From Bacteroidota bacterium (GTDB taxonomy: Bacteria > Bacteroidota > Bacteroidia > AKYH767-A > OLB10): a stretch of DNA of 64,000 nt. The notes under the pieces are model-generated. The model saw only the letters and a list, made by a program, of their open reading frames with translations, ran no database searches and was not told the DNA's origin. The DNA is taken from contig JADJOZ010000007.1 in the NCBI GenBank assembly GCA_016713525.1, positions 186,001 through 250,000 of the forward strand, written 5' to 3'. Shown in pieces: positions 10,345 to 22,200 of this stretch; positions within the stretch are counted from its first letter, which is position 1, and every line of letters starts with the position of its first letter. The position numbers were made by a program, and so were the translations under genes.

Positions 10345-13300
10345 TTACTGCAACATCACCTTATCCGAGAAGTTATTAACTGAACCTTTAAAATTTAGCA
10401 AATACACACCTTTTGAGAAACCGGAGGCAGGTATCACAAATTGGTTAAATCCTTTGTTGGTGTTGACTGGAACCTGATAAATTAATCTACCTGATAAATC
10501 AGTTACTGTTACCGAACCAACTTCAGCATTTTCAACTTCCAAGACCAGATTTATATTTTCTCCCCGTTCAACATAAGTGAAAAACTTTACACCCGAAACA
10601 CTTTTGCATGATTGCTGACTGATAATTTCAGAATATTCAAACTCTCCATCAGAATCGGTTTGCTTTAACCTGTAGTAATTAATACCATTTAAAGGATTTA
10701 AATCCTTTATAGAATAATTAATAAAATTAGTACTGTTTATAGCACCCTTAATATTAGCTATAGGTAAAAATTCAAATCCATCTGCACTTCTTTCCACAGT
10801 AAACAATTCATTATTTGTTTCACTTGCAGTAGTCCAGTGTAAATTCATTTGCTTATCGACACATTTAGCTTCAAATGATACCAGTTCAACCGGGAGTGGA
10901 TTTAATAATGCAGACAATGTCCACCACCCATTCAATGAACTTTGACCATTTGCCTGAGTTCCTGTGACCAGGTTACTTTGTGTTCCAACAGGTAATGCCC
11001 AACCAAGTGATAGAGGCACCCATTTTTGAGATCTCGGATTTGATATTCCAATTGCTTCATTGGCTGTGCATTTGTATGAAATATTGGCTGCGCTCACAGT
11101 TCCAGTTGTATTTATATACCAAAATCTATCTACAGTCTGATTACTATTATCTGTGCCACCTAAATTATTAACATGAAATACACCGGGAGGCAAAGGAATG
11201 TTAGCTACATTAGTTGCAAATGTTCCAACTACAAGTGAATCAATTTTTCCTGCAGTAGCAGCCATTGTAAATGGAATATAGTTTGCTACATTATTATCAA
11301 TTGCAAAAGGAATAGTTACTGAAGGTGAAGTAGCTCCGGTAAATCTGATTATAACATTTCCATTTACACCATTAGTTTCGGATCGGATATAACCATTTGT
11401 TCTTACAATTGGAGCCAGGTTAGATGATCTTATGTATATATTTTTACCTCCGGCAGTTGGGATGTGATCATCATCCAGATTGAACTCTCCATTAGTAAGT
11501 AATAATTGAGTTCTGATATAAACAGATGTTACGGTAGGGAAACTGGTTGGATAAACCCACTCTGTGTTAGGTGTTCCCTGAAAGTTAATTTCAAGAATAC
11601 CATATTGGTGTTGACTTTTCGTTGCGATACCTAAGTTCCAGCCTGACACAATTTGATTATCGACACCATAATATTCAACGACACTTGTAGGTAATAAATA
11701 ATAATCCAGATTTCCACTTGCATCAAATGCAGCATTATTTGTATTATTAAACAGTCCGTTGGCATGTTGAGTTCTTACCCGGGCCAACAAAACCAGAATT
11801 GATGAAAATCCATTCTGATTATTAGAAAAAACTTTATTCCCTCTAAGATCGAGAACTGAACCATTATCCAGCATCAGACAATCACTTGCATCGGCAGTAG
11901 TTGTGCAGGAAGTAATTTGCAAATTACCACTTACAACATCAAGTGTTGCACCACTTACTATTTTCTGTTTTATTTCTGAAAGTGTATGTCCGTTACCTCT
12001 GCTGAAGAGTGTAGTGCCGGCTCGTGAAAAAATAAGCCATCCGTATTTAGTATTTGCTGCTTTGGACATTGAACCTGCAGGACCAATTGAATAGTTGGGT
12101 GATTTAATATAAACTATTGGAGCAATAGATGAAGAGGAAAGATTATTATCAAAACTGAATGTTCCTCCTGATTGATTAAAATCTCCTGAAGCATCCCCAT
12201 CCGCGTTTATTGTTACAGTTGTTGCATATAAATTTGGAGTTATAGTAGAGTTATGAAGATGAAAAGCACCAGCAGTTTGCTGATAACCACCATTTACATT
12301 AACCAACACATCTCCGGATCCCCCTTTTAGCGATAATGTGCCTCCTGTAATAGAAATATTTCCGGCAATGTTGCATACCAATGAATCACTTCTTGCAGAA
12401 AAATAATGAGTACCGGTTGAGACAGCAACATTACCACCAATTGTCATTATTACCGGATGTCCGTTACCGGCATTAAATAACACTGATGAATTGAAAGAGG
12501 TAACACCTCCCGTATAAGTGACATCACCTGATATTGTTACTACTTCCCTTCCTTTGGCTTTACTGGAAACAAATGTTCCGGCAGCACCAGAAATTAACAA
12601 TGACCCGCCGATGTTCATATTCAATCGAGCCTCGTTCGAGAAATCAATTATTTCAACTCCATTTATCGAAAAAGTGTCTGTTACTGCAAAGAAATTGATA
12701 TCAACATTATTGGTAACAGTAAAAGTGTTTGTGGTAGCAATTAATGAATTTGCATAATACACTGAAAACTGTCCACGGTCAAAATTCACAGCACCTGCGG
12801 TGAAATTAGCTAATCCTGACTGTGTAGAAACAAGATTATGAATACCATAAAAATAACCATTAGTCTGATTCAATGTTCCGCCAACGGTGATATCTGCATT
12901 TCCATCACCATTAAATATCCCATTAAATCGTCCTTGAGTGATGGTTAAATCACCGGAAACATTCAGCTTGAGAGCTGAATTTGACTGATAAACGCCATTG
13001 AACCCTTGCCCTGAAGCTGTTCCTGAATTATTGATTGTAAAATTACCCCCAACATGCATGACAGTTCCTCCAGTTGAAGCAGCCCCTCTGTTACCATAAA
13101 AATAATTTGTGGGTGTTGCTGAATTAAACAGGAAATTTCCATCAATCATTATTGAATCCGCTTTGATATTTCCTGCGTAATTCTGACCAATAAAATTGCC
13201 GGAATTTAAGGTGAAATCTCCACCCACATCAAACAACAAATTTCCATTGGTATTGGCAGCAGTAAACAAAGATGCAGAAACTGAAGTTGTAAAATTTCTT

Positions 13301-14574
13301 CCAATCAATATCTGAGTTCTTTGAATATTGATATCAGAGTTTACAATTGTAGTATTACTGTTTCCAGTTACGTTAAGGTCAGTTAAGATGTTCACAAAAA
13401 CACCTGCTGTTGGACTGGGAATCAAAGAATTTCCACCAACCAGAATATTATTTGTACCGCCGCCGATATTAAAATTTTGAGTTGTAAAATTCATTATTCC
13501 CGAATTACCTTCCATAAACCGAACGTAAGAAGGATTTCCTGAAATGGAAGTTGTACCTGTCACATTAAGATTTAAAGCGCCACTAACCTGACGTAAAATT
13601 GAAATGGAATCCCCTGAAATAAAGAAATTACCGCCAACATTAATATTTGCACCTGCAGCTTCTGATAGAATTCCTTCGATAACAAAAAACTTGTGGTTCA
13701 AAGCCAGATCACCTGTAACATTCCATGTGAGTGTTCCATATGATTGTTCCATAATTTTACTTACAAGTGTAGATGTACTATTGTCGGTGAAACTTGCACA
13801 AGTAAGGGTGAGAGAACGATTGGCTCCTTTCTGAAAAATGATACTTCCTGTACCCGTTACAACAACATCATTCAACGCAAGCGTATTAGAACCTAATGTA
13901 CCATCATCCATAATAATGTTGCCATCGGTAATTGTCAGATCTCCTCTTATTCTGGAAGTTGCAAACCTACCGTCCTGATCCCAGTTACCGGGAACACTTA
14001 AAGTAACATTTCCAAAATCCCCTGTTACTCTTATAGGATCTCCTAATGGCATTGCCAACAGGTTCCATTTTAACATTATCAGATTACTGGTTGGATCAAA
14101 ATTCTCAATTCCGTTTTCAAAAATATTCTCATCAATCGATACATTTGCACGTGGATTATGAGTGTAAGTAGAACCGGGACCCATATTAAACGCTACACCG
14201 GATGTGTACAGATCAATTTTACCATTGTTGGTCAATGTCCCATTTACTGTAACGTTCCCTTCAATTGAAAGTGTACTGGAAGGAATGTTTAGACTGATTA
14301 ATTCACCTCCTACATTTACCACCAAATCAGCAATTAAAGCAGTATTAACATTGATTGAAATAGTACTTCCATTAACTATGGTAACCGATTCACCGGATAA
14401 TGGAATGTGTCCTAAACTCCACATCGCAGGATTATTCCAGTTGCCCGTTCCGGGTACTGAAAAATTAATCTGTGACATAACAGTCAGGGGACAAGTGAAA
14501 ATAACTAATAGAATAAAAACTATTTTCCGGAAAGTAATGGAACCGGAAAATCGGGCAGATTGATGGTGTGTCAT
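10345..14574 (-). CDS. T9SS type-A beta-solenoid exported protein
   Basis: About 1409 residues from the ATG at 14574. That start is preferred to the in-frame ATG at 14640 because it puts the hydrophobic signal sequence (FRKIVFILLVIF, ending VMSQ) at residues 1-35. The mature N-terminus starts with the pattern GNWNNPAMWSLGHIP. Residues about 40-1000 are a long beta-solenoid-like array of degenerate repeats (xVxGDLTI, GGNFTI, DVGGDF) rich in Gly, Asn, Thr and Ser and poor in Cys. Next come a beta-sandwich region, an LPVELVSFEAK segment with the TASE-NN-FTVERS pattern common in T9SS cargo, and a C-terminal sorting domain (VTDLSGRL, KGVYLLNF). Unlike its neighbours it has no GEVEDY, SprB or PKD modules, so it is a different architecture within the same cluster. 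Function is unknown; an adhesive or structural fibre is an inference. Confidence 0.85.
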   Translation of the reverse strand: MTHHQSARFSGSITFRKIVFILLVIFTCPLTVMSQINFSVPGTGNWNNPAMWSLGHIPLSGESVTIVNGSTISINVNTALIADLVVNVGGELISLNIPSSTLSIEGNVTVNGTLTNNGKIDLYTSGVAFNMGPGSTYTHNPRANVSIDENIFENGIENFDPTSNLIMLKWNLLAMPLGDPIRVTGDFGNVTLSVPGNWDQDGRFATSRIRGDLTITDGNIIMDDGTLGSNTLALNDVVVTGTGSIIFQKGANRSLTLTCASFTDNSTSTLVSKIMEQSYGTLTWNVTGDLALNHKFFVIEGILSEAAGANINVGGNFFISGDSISILRQVSGALNLNVTGTTSISGNPSYVRFMEGNSGIMNFTTQNFNIGGGTNNILVGGNSLIPSPTAGVFVNILTDLNVTGNSNTTIVNSDINIQRTQILIGRNFTTSVSASLFTAANTNGNLLFDVGGDFTLNSGNFIGQNYAGNIKADSIMIDGNFLFNSATPTNYFYGNRGAASTGGTVMHVGGNFTINNSGTASGQGFNGVYQSNSALKLNVSGDLTITQGRFNGIFNGDGNADITVGGTLNQTNGYFYGIHNLVSTQSGLANFTAGAVNFDRGQFSVYYANSLIATTNTFTVTNNVDINFFAVTDTFSINGVEIIDFSNEARLNMNIGGSLLISGAAGTFVSSKAKGREVVTISGDVTYTGGVTSFNSSVLFNAGNGHPVIMTIGGNVAVSTGTHYFSARSDSLVCNIAGNISITGGTLSLKGGSGDVLVNVNGGYQQTAGAFHLHNSTITPNLYATTVTINADGDASGDFNQSGGTFSFDNNLSSSSIAPIVYIKSPNYSIGPAGSMSKAANTKYGWLIFSRAGTTLFSRGNGHTLSEIKQKIVSGATLDVVSGNLQITSCTTTADASDCLMLDNGSVLDLRGNKVFSNNQNGFSSILVLLARVRTQHANGLFNNTNNAAFDASGNLDYYLLPTSVVEYYGVDNQIVSGWNLGIATKSQHQYGILEINFQGTPNTEWVYPTSFPTVTSVYIRTQLLLTNGEFNLDDDHIPTAGGKNIYIRSSNLAPIVRTNGYIRSETNGVNGNVIIRFTGATSPSVTIPFAIDNNVANYIPFTMAATAGKIDSLVVGTFATNVANIPLPPGVFHVNNLGGTDNSNQTVDRFWYINTTGTVSAANISYKCTANEAIGISNPRSQKWVPLSLGWALPVGTQSNLVTGTQANGQSSLNGWWTLSALLNPLPVELVSFEAKCVDKQMNLHWTTASETNNELFTVERSADGFEFLPIANIKGAINSTNFINYSIKDLNPLNGINYYRLKQTDSDGEFEYSEIISQQSCKSVSGVKFFTYVERGENINLVLEVENAEVGSVTVTDLSGRLIYQVPVNTNKGFNQFVIPASGFSKGVYLLNFKGSVNNFSDKVMLQ

Positions 14575-14718
14575 TAGCTTACTGTTGGTAAGTGGATGCA
14601 ATTTGTTTGTAATCAATTCTGATTTGTACGTAATATTCATACTAAGGTTAATATTTATTAGAAACTTGTAAGAATCATTAACATAAATTCAGTTTTTTGT
14701 GATGTCTGACTAGACGAA

Positions 14719-14748
14719 CAAACGTAAAGTTAGTAAAATCAAGTCAAT
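14719..14748 (-). promoter_or_regulatory. Candidate Bacteroidota sigma promoter for the beta-solenoid gene
   Basis: On the minus strand TACGTTTG (plus CAAACGTA at 14719-14726) matches the TAnnTTTG -7 consensus. A TTGA/ATTG lies about 18 bases upstream in the -33 position. It would give a leader of about 140 bases to the ATG at 14574, or about 75 to 14640. Confidence 0.55.
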
Positions 14749-15050
14749 ATAGCAATCTAATTATTCTTTTTTTTGAACAAATACTAACAATTGCTAGTTG
14801 AAATATAGCTATCTTGTTGATAATTAAAATTTTAAGTTGATACCCATTTGTCATAAAACTCAACTGAAAATTAATGCTATGTATTCTACTTCAACTACTT
14901 GACCAAAACAAGTTCAAAATCACCTATTTTGACTAAAAATCTAAGTCCTTAGGTTTCAGCCTCCTACCTTTTCGATCCGTTTTTCGCAAAAAATGTAAGA
15001 AAATGAGCTGTTTTTGAATCAATTTACAGCTAAATCACCAGAAAACCATC
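14749..15050. other. AT-rich intergenic region, nothing recognised
   Basis: Between the promoter of the beta-solenoid gene and the terminator of the next gene I see no coding potential, RNA gene or repeat worth naming. Confidence 0.5.
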
Positions 15051-15082
15051 AAAAAAAATCCCTGCCTCAATTGAGGCAGGGA
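15051..15082 (-). terminator. Rho-independent terminator of the 15110-18950 gene
   Basis: Perfect 12-bp palindrome TCCCTGCCTCAA/TTGAGGCAGGGA (15059-15082) followed on the minus strand by eight T (plus A-run 15051-15058). It lies 27 bases after the corrected stop at 15110, not after the premature stop at 15243, which supports the frameshift correction. Confidence 0.92.
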
Positions 15083-15109
15083 TCCGGGCAAATCAGGTTA
15101 CTTGTAAAC

Positions 15110-18100
15110 TCATTCTACAATTAACCTGGTTTGACTTGAAATTTCATTAGATTTTAATTGAACCAAATAAGCACCTTTTGCAAAACCGGTAAGATCAATT
15201 ACAATCTCATTCGATCCAACAACTGGAATGATGTTCTGTGATTTAATTGCACGACCCATCATCAAGTATTTCAAATTGTGTTGATGCTTCAGTATTTGAT
15301 TCGAAGTAAACTGTTACTTCATCAGATGCGGGATTAGGATATGCCAGTAATTTCACAGACTTAGAAGTTTCACCTGCAACTCTGCAATTAATAGCTACCG
15401 GTAATGTTCTTGTTCCGCTATTTCCGCAGCTATTGCTTGCAGTAACAGAAATTACTCCAGGACTGATTCCCCACTCAACAACAATTGAATTTGTTCCCTG
15501 ACCAGCAAGTATAGAAACTCCTGATGGAACGTTCCATTGATAATTGGTTGCACCAAACATATTTGGACATGAATAAGTAATTCCTGATTCAGATGCGCAA
15601 ACTCCTGTTGGACCACTTATTGAAGTAGCTTTTTGTGGTACACCCTGAATATTTAAAACTCTTGGTACACCTACTGCACAGGCATTAACTTTAGCTACAG
15701 AAATCTGCATATACTGGTTACCCGCGGTAGGGAAACTAACTCCGGCCATGTTAACTTCAACAGTATTTGTTCCGGCTCCATTGGTGATAACGGCACCACT
15801 TGGAACTGTCCAGTTATATGTTAATACTGATGGATCCGCAGGAATACTATAAGTTTGAGTTGTTCCGCACAATCCAAATGCAATACCTGATATATAACTT
15901 GGCATTGAAGGAATTGCTCTTTGAACATTTATACATTCCTGAGTTCCTGTTGTACATGGATTTGTAGCTGAAGCACAAATATTACCACCAATATAGTTAC
16001 TTGCGAAACTTATCGTAACTGAATTAGTACCTGCACCACTAATGATTGTTGCATTTGCAGGTAAAGACCAGTTATATGAAACAGCACCGGCAACAGCAGG
16101 TACGCTGTAAGATTGTGTTGATCCCGGACAAGCAGTGTTCAATCCATTAACTCTTACCGGACGGGCTGGAACAGATGATACTGTAATACATCTGTTTGTT
16201 GTTTCAATTCCACATGGTCCTACAGCTTTCACACATACATTGCCTGATGTAAATACTGAAGGGAAAGCAACATTTACAGTGGTGTTTAGTGTGGTAAATG
16301 GGCCGGCATTGCCATCAATTGTAGCACCTGCTGGCACACTCCAGATATAATTTGTAGCACCAACTATTGGTGTAGGAATGGTAAATACTTTAGTTTCATT
16401 AGCACAGGCAAGAGTTGAGCCTGTTAGTTGTGGAGTAGAAACAGTTCTTCTGATAGATGAACTTGAATAATTACCAGCACCACAACCGTTCACAGCTACT
16501 ACTCTTAATGTATAACCAGAATTTGTAGTCGCTCCAAAATCAACAGTCACAGAAGTAGAATTTGTTGCAGATGCAAAGTTTATACCTGTTGAACCTGGTC
16601 CCGCATACCACTGATATGAAGTTGCATCTGCAACCGGGCTGATAGAAAACACCTGACCATTCAATGGAGGACAAGCTATATTTACACCAGAAATAGAACC
16701 CGGCTGTGCAGGAGGGCCAGCACTATTGATCAATGTTACTTCATCATAATTAGAACCGCAACCTGCTTGTGCGATGGTATATCTTAAAACGATATTTCCA
16801 GGTGCCATTCCAGTCAAACCAGTCGATGGCGATGATGGATTAGAGATTGCAGCAGTTCCATTTTGAATAGTCCATGTTCCTACACCAACTGTTGGTGTAT
16901 TTCCTGTAACACTAGCCGTTCCACTATTACATAATAATTGATCACTTCCTGCATCAGCAATTGAAATAGGTCCAGGTTCTGTAATATTAAAACCAATTAT
17001 ATCTTCACATCCATTATCATCAGTTACAGTTACAGATACTGATCCCGCAATATATCCTGAGAAAGTACCATCAAAACTAAAGTTTGCGCCGTCATAGAAT
17101 AAGAATGGTGCTGTACCGCCGGTAACATCCAGTGCAATTGCTCCATCTGATCCACCATTACAGGTAACATCTGTTTGAGTCAGTACACTCACTTCAGGTT
17201 TATCATTAACAGTAACTGAAATAGTTTCGTCATCGGTACAACCAAATGCATTTGTAACTACTACTGTATAATTTCCGGTAGCTGCAGTAGTTGCGCCCGA
17301 AATAGTTGGATTTTGTGTTGAAGAAGTGAATGATGGTCCGGTCCAGGAATAACTTGTACCTCCTGAAGCATTCAGGATCAAATCGACCTCTTCACAAACC
17401 GGAGTATTTGAAGATGCAACAGCCACAGGTGGAGTTAATATAGTTACTGAAACAGATGCAGGAGCGCTTGGACATCCACCAGCAGTTGCAATAACCTCAT
17501 ATGTTGTATTTGATGTTGGATTTGCAACAGGATTAGCTACCGAAGCAGTAAACCCTGATGGTGTTGAAGTCCATGCGTAAGAAACACCTGAAATGGTATT
17601 GTAAGTCAAAGTCCAGTCTGTTAAAGTTCCGGTATCATCACCCGCATCATCTTTAACTATTAAACTCCATGTTCCATCACCGGTACCAGTCAATGTTGAG
17701 AAAGCTTGTTCAGGAGCATAGGTCCCTGTCATAGGGGCTGATGCGCTTGTAATATTTCCACCACCGGTTTGAAATAAGGTGTTGGTATAATTATTTCCAC
17801 TACTTCCATTGTCAGTACTCAATTCAATTTGTGAACCGTTTGGAGCTTTTAAGAATATATCCAAATCGGCATTGTATGTATGTGTGATATTAATTAATAC
17901 AGAACTCACTAGTTGAGAAGCTGTTGCTCCGGTACCGGATACTGTTATATTTGAAGTAATACCTGTAGCATTGTTATCGGGAATAGCAAAATCTGATGTA
18001 TTCGATGATGTTTGCTTTGCAAAATGATTCGCACTTAATGTTACGTTTGCTCCAGGACAAACAGATGCAGCAGATGCAGTTGGGGTACCTGATGGACTTG

Positions 18101-18950
18101 CGTTTACAACTACTGTAGTTGTAGCACTTGCAGTACAGCCTCCGGCTGCTGTTACAACAACTGTATAAACACCTGCTTTGGCAGCTGTCATGTTAGTAAC
18201 AGTTGGATTTTGAGCTGCCGAAGTAAAACTATTCGGACCAGTCCATGCATATGTACCACCTCCTGAACTAGTCAAATTTAAAGTACTACCCTGACATAGC
18301 GGACTATCACTGGATGCAGTTGGGGTTGGTAAAATACATGTTGTAATAGTAATAGACCAACCACCAGAAATTGATCCGCTGTTACTTCCGGCATCGTCAC
18401 GTACGAATAATTTCCAAACTCCATTAGGTGCATCACCATCCAATACATTAAAGTTAGTATTAGAAATATTTCCCGGTCCTGGACTGGGTAAATTATCAGA
18501 ATCCAGAAAAGGATCCCTGTCTGTTGGGCCATAAGTTCCAGAAGCATTATTGCCATTGTCACTCATTAATGATCCACCTTCCTGCCAGGTGTAATTCCTG
18601 CCTGTAACATCGCCTGTTCCACCACAGTCTGACATTAGTAAAATATTATCCCCAGAAGGAGACTGAACTAATAAATCAATATCATCAGGATTTGTGTGAG
18701 CAAAACCTGTGACAGAAACTGTCACTGTAGTAATAACTCCCGACATCCCTGAAACAGTAATGTTTGAAGGATAAGTAGAAGCGTTACCGCTGGCAGGTAT
18801 ACTTATGCTACCGGTATTACTAAATGTTGTCTGGGCAGTTACCCAGTTTGAGACAAGCAGCAGCAATACTGCCATTGTCAATCGTTTGATCCCTCTACCC
18901 GTTGAAGGGGCATTGGTAATCGTTTTGTTGTTGGAGTTCAATTTTTTCAT
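15110..18950 (-). CDS. T9SS type-A exported protein with two P-domains (one frame break)
   Basis: About 1280 residues after correction. A signal peptide (1-39, ending WVTAQ) precedes two proprotein-convertase-like P-domains (about 45-205 and 315-452; NGVWKLFVRDDAG and GTWSLIVKDDAG), separated by an Ig-like module. Another Ig-like module (about 500-580), a SprB-type repeat (about 585-655, QTDVTCNGGSDG), a GVGTWTI module and an array of PKD-like modules (about 750-1180) follow. The sorting domain starts YPNPASDEVTV. The frame is lost at about 15259-15263: EILD is followed by out-of-frame sequence to a stop at 15243, but shifting by two missing bases restores MGR, KGAYLVQLK and a stop at 15110-15112, which is exactly the missing half of the sorting domain. 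P-domains without a protease domain are common in Bacteroidota surface proteins. Shared modules with the 5604-10091 and 19224-23354 genes point to common descent. Confidence 0.85.
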
Positions 18951-19146
18951 TTTTTATTGTTTTGTAGATGAGTTTTGTTTTTACCGTTTTAATATTGAAT
19001 TTCAATCAAATTACATCCGGTGATTTCCATTCTGGTCAACTATTATGTTAATTGATTCATTTCATGGGTGAAATATTCATTTCGAATGGGCAAAATGCTT
19101 GATTTATGTTATTTAAGTAGTGCTATTTTGGCTTTTATTGCTTTCT

Positions 19147-19190
19147 AAAAAAACTGCTACATGATTGATATTCAATCATGTAGCAGTTTT
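19147..19190 (-). terminator. Strong hairpin terminator of the 19224-23354 gene
   Basis: Perfect 19-bp stem with a 3-base loop (19150-19168 with 19172-19190), flanked on the minus-strand 3' side by seven T. It lies 33 bases after the stop codon. Confidence 0.92.
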
Positions 19191-19223
19191 AATATTGTAT
19201 GATATTTTAAATCTGATAAATAG

Positions 19224-22200
19224 TTATTGAATGGTTAATTTGGCAACCATTACCTTACCCTCAGATTCAACCTGAACCAAATAAGTACCGGCAATAACAT
19301 TAGTAAGATCTAATGATCTTGTATTGTTGCCAGTTGAGGAAGCTGCAATATCTTTATAAACAATTCTTCCCGATAAATCGCTGATTGTAATTGCGACCAT
19401 ACCATTGGTTTCTGAAGAAAATGATACGTTTGCTTTGTCTGCAGCGGGATTTGGATAAACATTAAAATCAATTGGTGAAGCGGCTGCTACTCTGCAACCT
19501 ACAGTGACTGGCAATACCTGTGTTCCTGATTGACCACAATCGTTTAAAGCTTTTACAGTTACGCTGCCATTTGAAGTTCCCCAATCAACAATTACAGAAG
19601 ATGTATTTTGACCGGCAATAATGGTGGCTCCTGAAGGAACTGTCCAAATATAATTGTTAGCACCCTGAACAGCATTTATTGAAAACATAAGGCCTTGTTC
19701 ACCCAAACAAACTGAATTCGGACCAGAGATAGCTCCAGTGTTTGAAGGGATACCGTTTACATTCATACATCGGGGCAATGATGTACCACAACTATTTACA
19801 GAACTAACACAAATTTGACCCGTTGACATTGAATTCGTAAAAGAAATATCAATTGAGTTACTTCCATTTGGTGATGCAAATGAAGCACCTGAAGGAAGTG
19901 ACCATTGATAACTTGAAATACCGGGAGCGGAAGGGATAGAATAAGTTACAGTTTGACCGCAAACACCTCCACTTAAACCAGATATATTCGATGGTGTTTG
20001 AGGAATTGTTGAATATATTGATTTGCATCGGGAGGAAGAAACAATGCCACAATTTGAAACTACTTCAACACACAATTGACCAACATTGAAATTACCGGCA
20101 ACATCTAAAACTACAGACGGTGTACCTTGTCCGCTTACAATAGTAACAGTTCCGGGAACGGACCAGTTATAGGTTGATGCTCCAACAACAGATGGTACAC
20201 TAAATACCTGATTAGTTTGACCGGGACAAAGAGCAAATGGTCCGGACAATAATCCCAATTGCGGAGTGGTATTTTTAATTACTACACACCGTGATGCCCC
20301 AACGAATCCACAATTTAATCCGGCAGCTGCACAAAGTGTTCCCTGAGAAAATCCAGGATCAAATGTAACAGTAACATTATTGGTTCCGTTTCCGCTTACA
20401 ATATTCATTCCTGCGGAAGCATTCCAAACATAATTTTCAGCACCCACCACAGCAGGAATGCTATAATTTTTAGTTGCATTTCCGCATGCAACAATATCAC
20501 CGGTTATTCCTAATGGTGTACTTAAATTTCCTCTGATTTTAAAACATTTCTGATTCGTATTACCACAGGCATTTGATCCCATCACGCAAACTTGCCATCC
20601 GGATGCATTAGGTGGCACACTACCAAGGGTAAGAGAAGCGGAAGGATTTAATGTTGTAATAGGGCCAACCTGACCATCTATCAGTGTTCCAGAAGTTACC
20701 GACCAGGCATAACCATTTACATTTGTAACTGAATTGCATGCAACATTTATAACATTACCTGCACAAGCTGTCATCGGACTCACAATTGAACCTGTTCCGA
20801 TTGTACCACCGGGTAAACCAACATTCACAACTACTTCAGCACTTCCTGTGGTTATTCCTGAACAATTTATATCGTTCACCGAAGACACAACATATGTTCT
20901 GGTAACAACCGGAGCAACAGTAACTGTTTCAGGATTATTGGAAGTAGTAAATGGTCCGAAATTATTTAAACCGTTGGTGTATGAATAAGTCCATGGACCA
21001 GCTCCTGAAAAATTTATAGTAAGAGAAGCGTTTTGGCCACTACAGATTGTTGTTGAACCAGTGATTGCCGCTTGTGGCAATTCATTAGTTTGAATAGTTA
21101 CTTCATCGTAATTGGATCCACAAACACCATTATCAATGGTCCATCTTAAAATATTGGCACCAACAGCTGTTCCTGATAAAATAGTATGTGCATTGTCTGG
21201 ATCAGAAAACAGTCCAGTTCCGGAAGCAACAGTCCAGGTTCCTACACCAACAACTGCTGTATTCGCTGCTAAAGTCACATCACTTCCATCGCAAACTACA
21301 TTATCACTTCCTGCATCCGCAATTGTTGTTGGATCAGGTTGTGTCAGAGTTGCAGGTGTAAAACCTTCGCATGAAAATGCATCAATAGCTGAAATATTAT
21401 AAGTTCCGGCAGGCAGACCTGTAAAAATGCCATCAAAATTTATGTTTGATCCATCAGAATATAAATAAAATCCTGAGCCACCGGTAGCAGTTGCAACGAC
21501 TTCTCCATCTGACCATCCATTACAGGTTATATCTGTTTGTGAAAGAAATGAAACAACTGGCACATCATTTATATCAACTGAAAGTGTTTGAGAATTGGAA
21601 CATCCAAATAAATCTGTTACTACAACTGAATAGGATCCGGCATTCGTTTGGGTGGCACTATTAATAACCGGATTCTGTGACGACGACCCGAATGATGGAC
21701 CTGTCCAGGAATAAGTGTTACCACCTGATGCATTTAGAATTAAGTCAGTTCCTTCACATACCGGTGCATTGCTTGTTGCATTGATAACAGGCAAATCGAG
21801 TACTGATAAATTTAAGTTTTGAGTTGATGAACAACCTAAATAGGTTCCCTGTACACTGTAAATTGTTGAAGAAGAAGGTGCATCACTTGTTGAAGGAGAT
21901 GAAGCTGTGAAACCACTGTTGTTTGTGGTCCATGCATATGAAATTCCTGATGTGGTTTGAATCGCCAAAGTCCAGTCAAGCAATGTTCCGACATCAGTGC
22001 CGGCAAGGTCTTTTACAATCAACGACCAGGTACCATGTGCGGTTCCTGTAAGCCCGCTAAATGCCTGCTCAGGGGCATAATTTCCTGTAAAAGGAGCGGA
22101 ACCGGAAGTGACCGGCGTTCCTCCCGTAACAAATACAGTATTAGTATAATTATTTCCTGATCCGCCATTTCCACTCGACAAGTCTATTGTGGATCCATTT

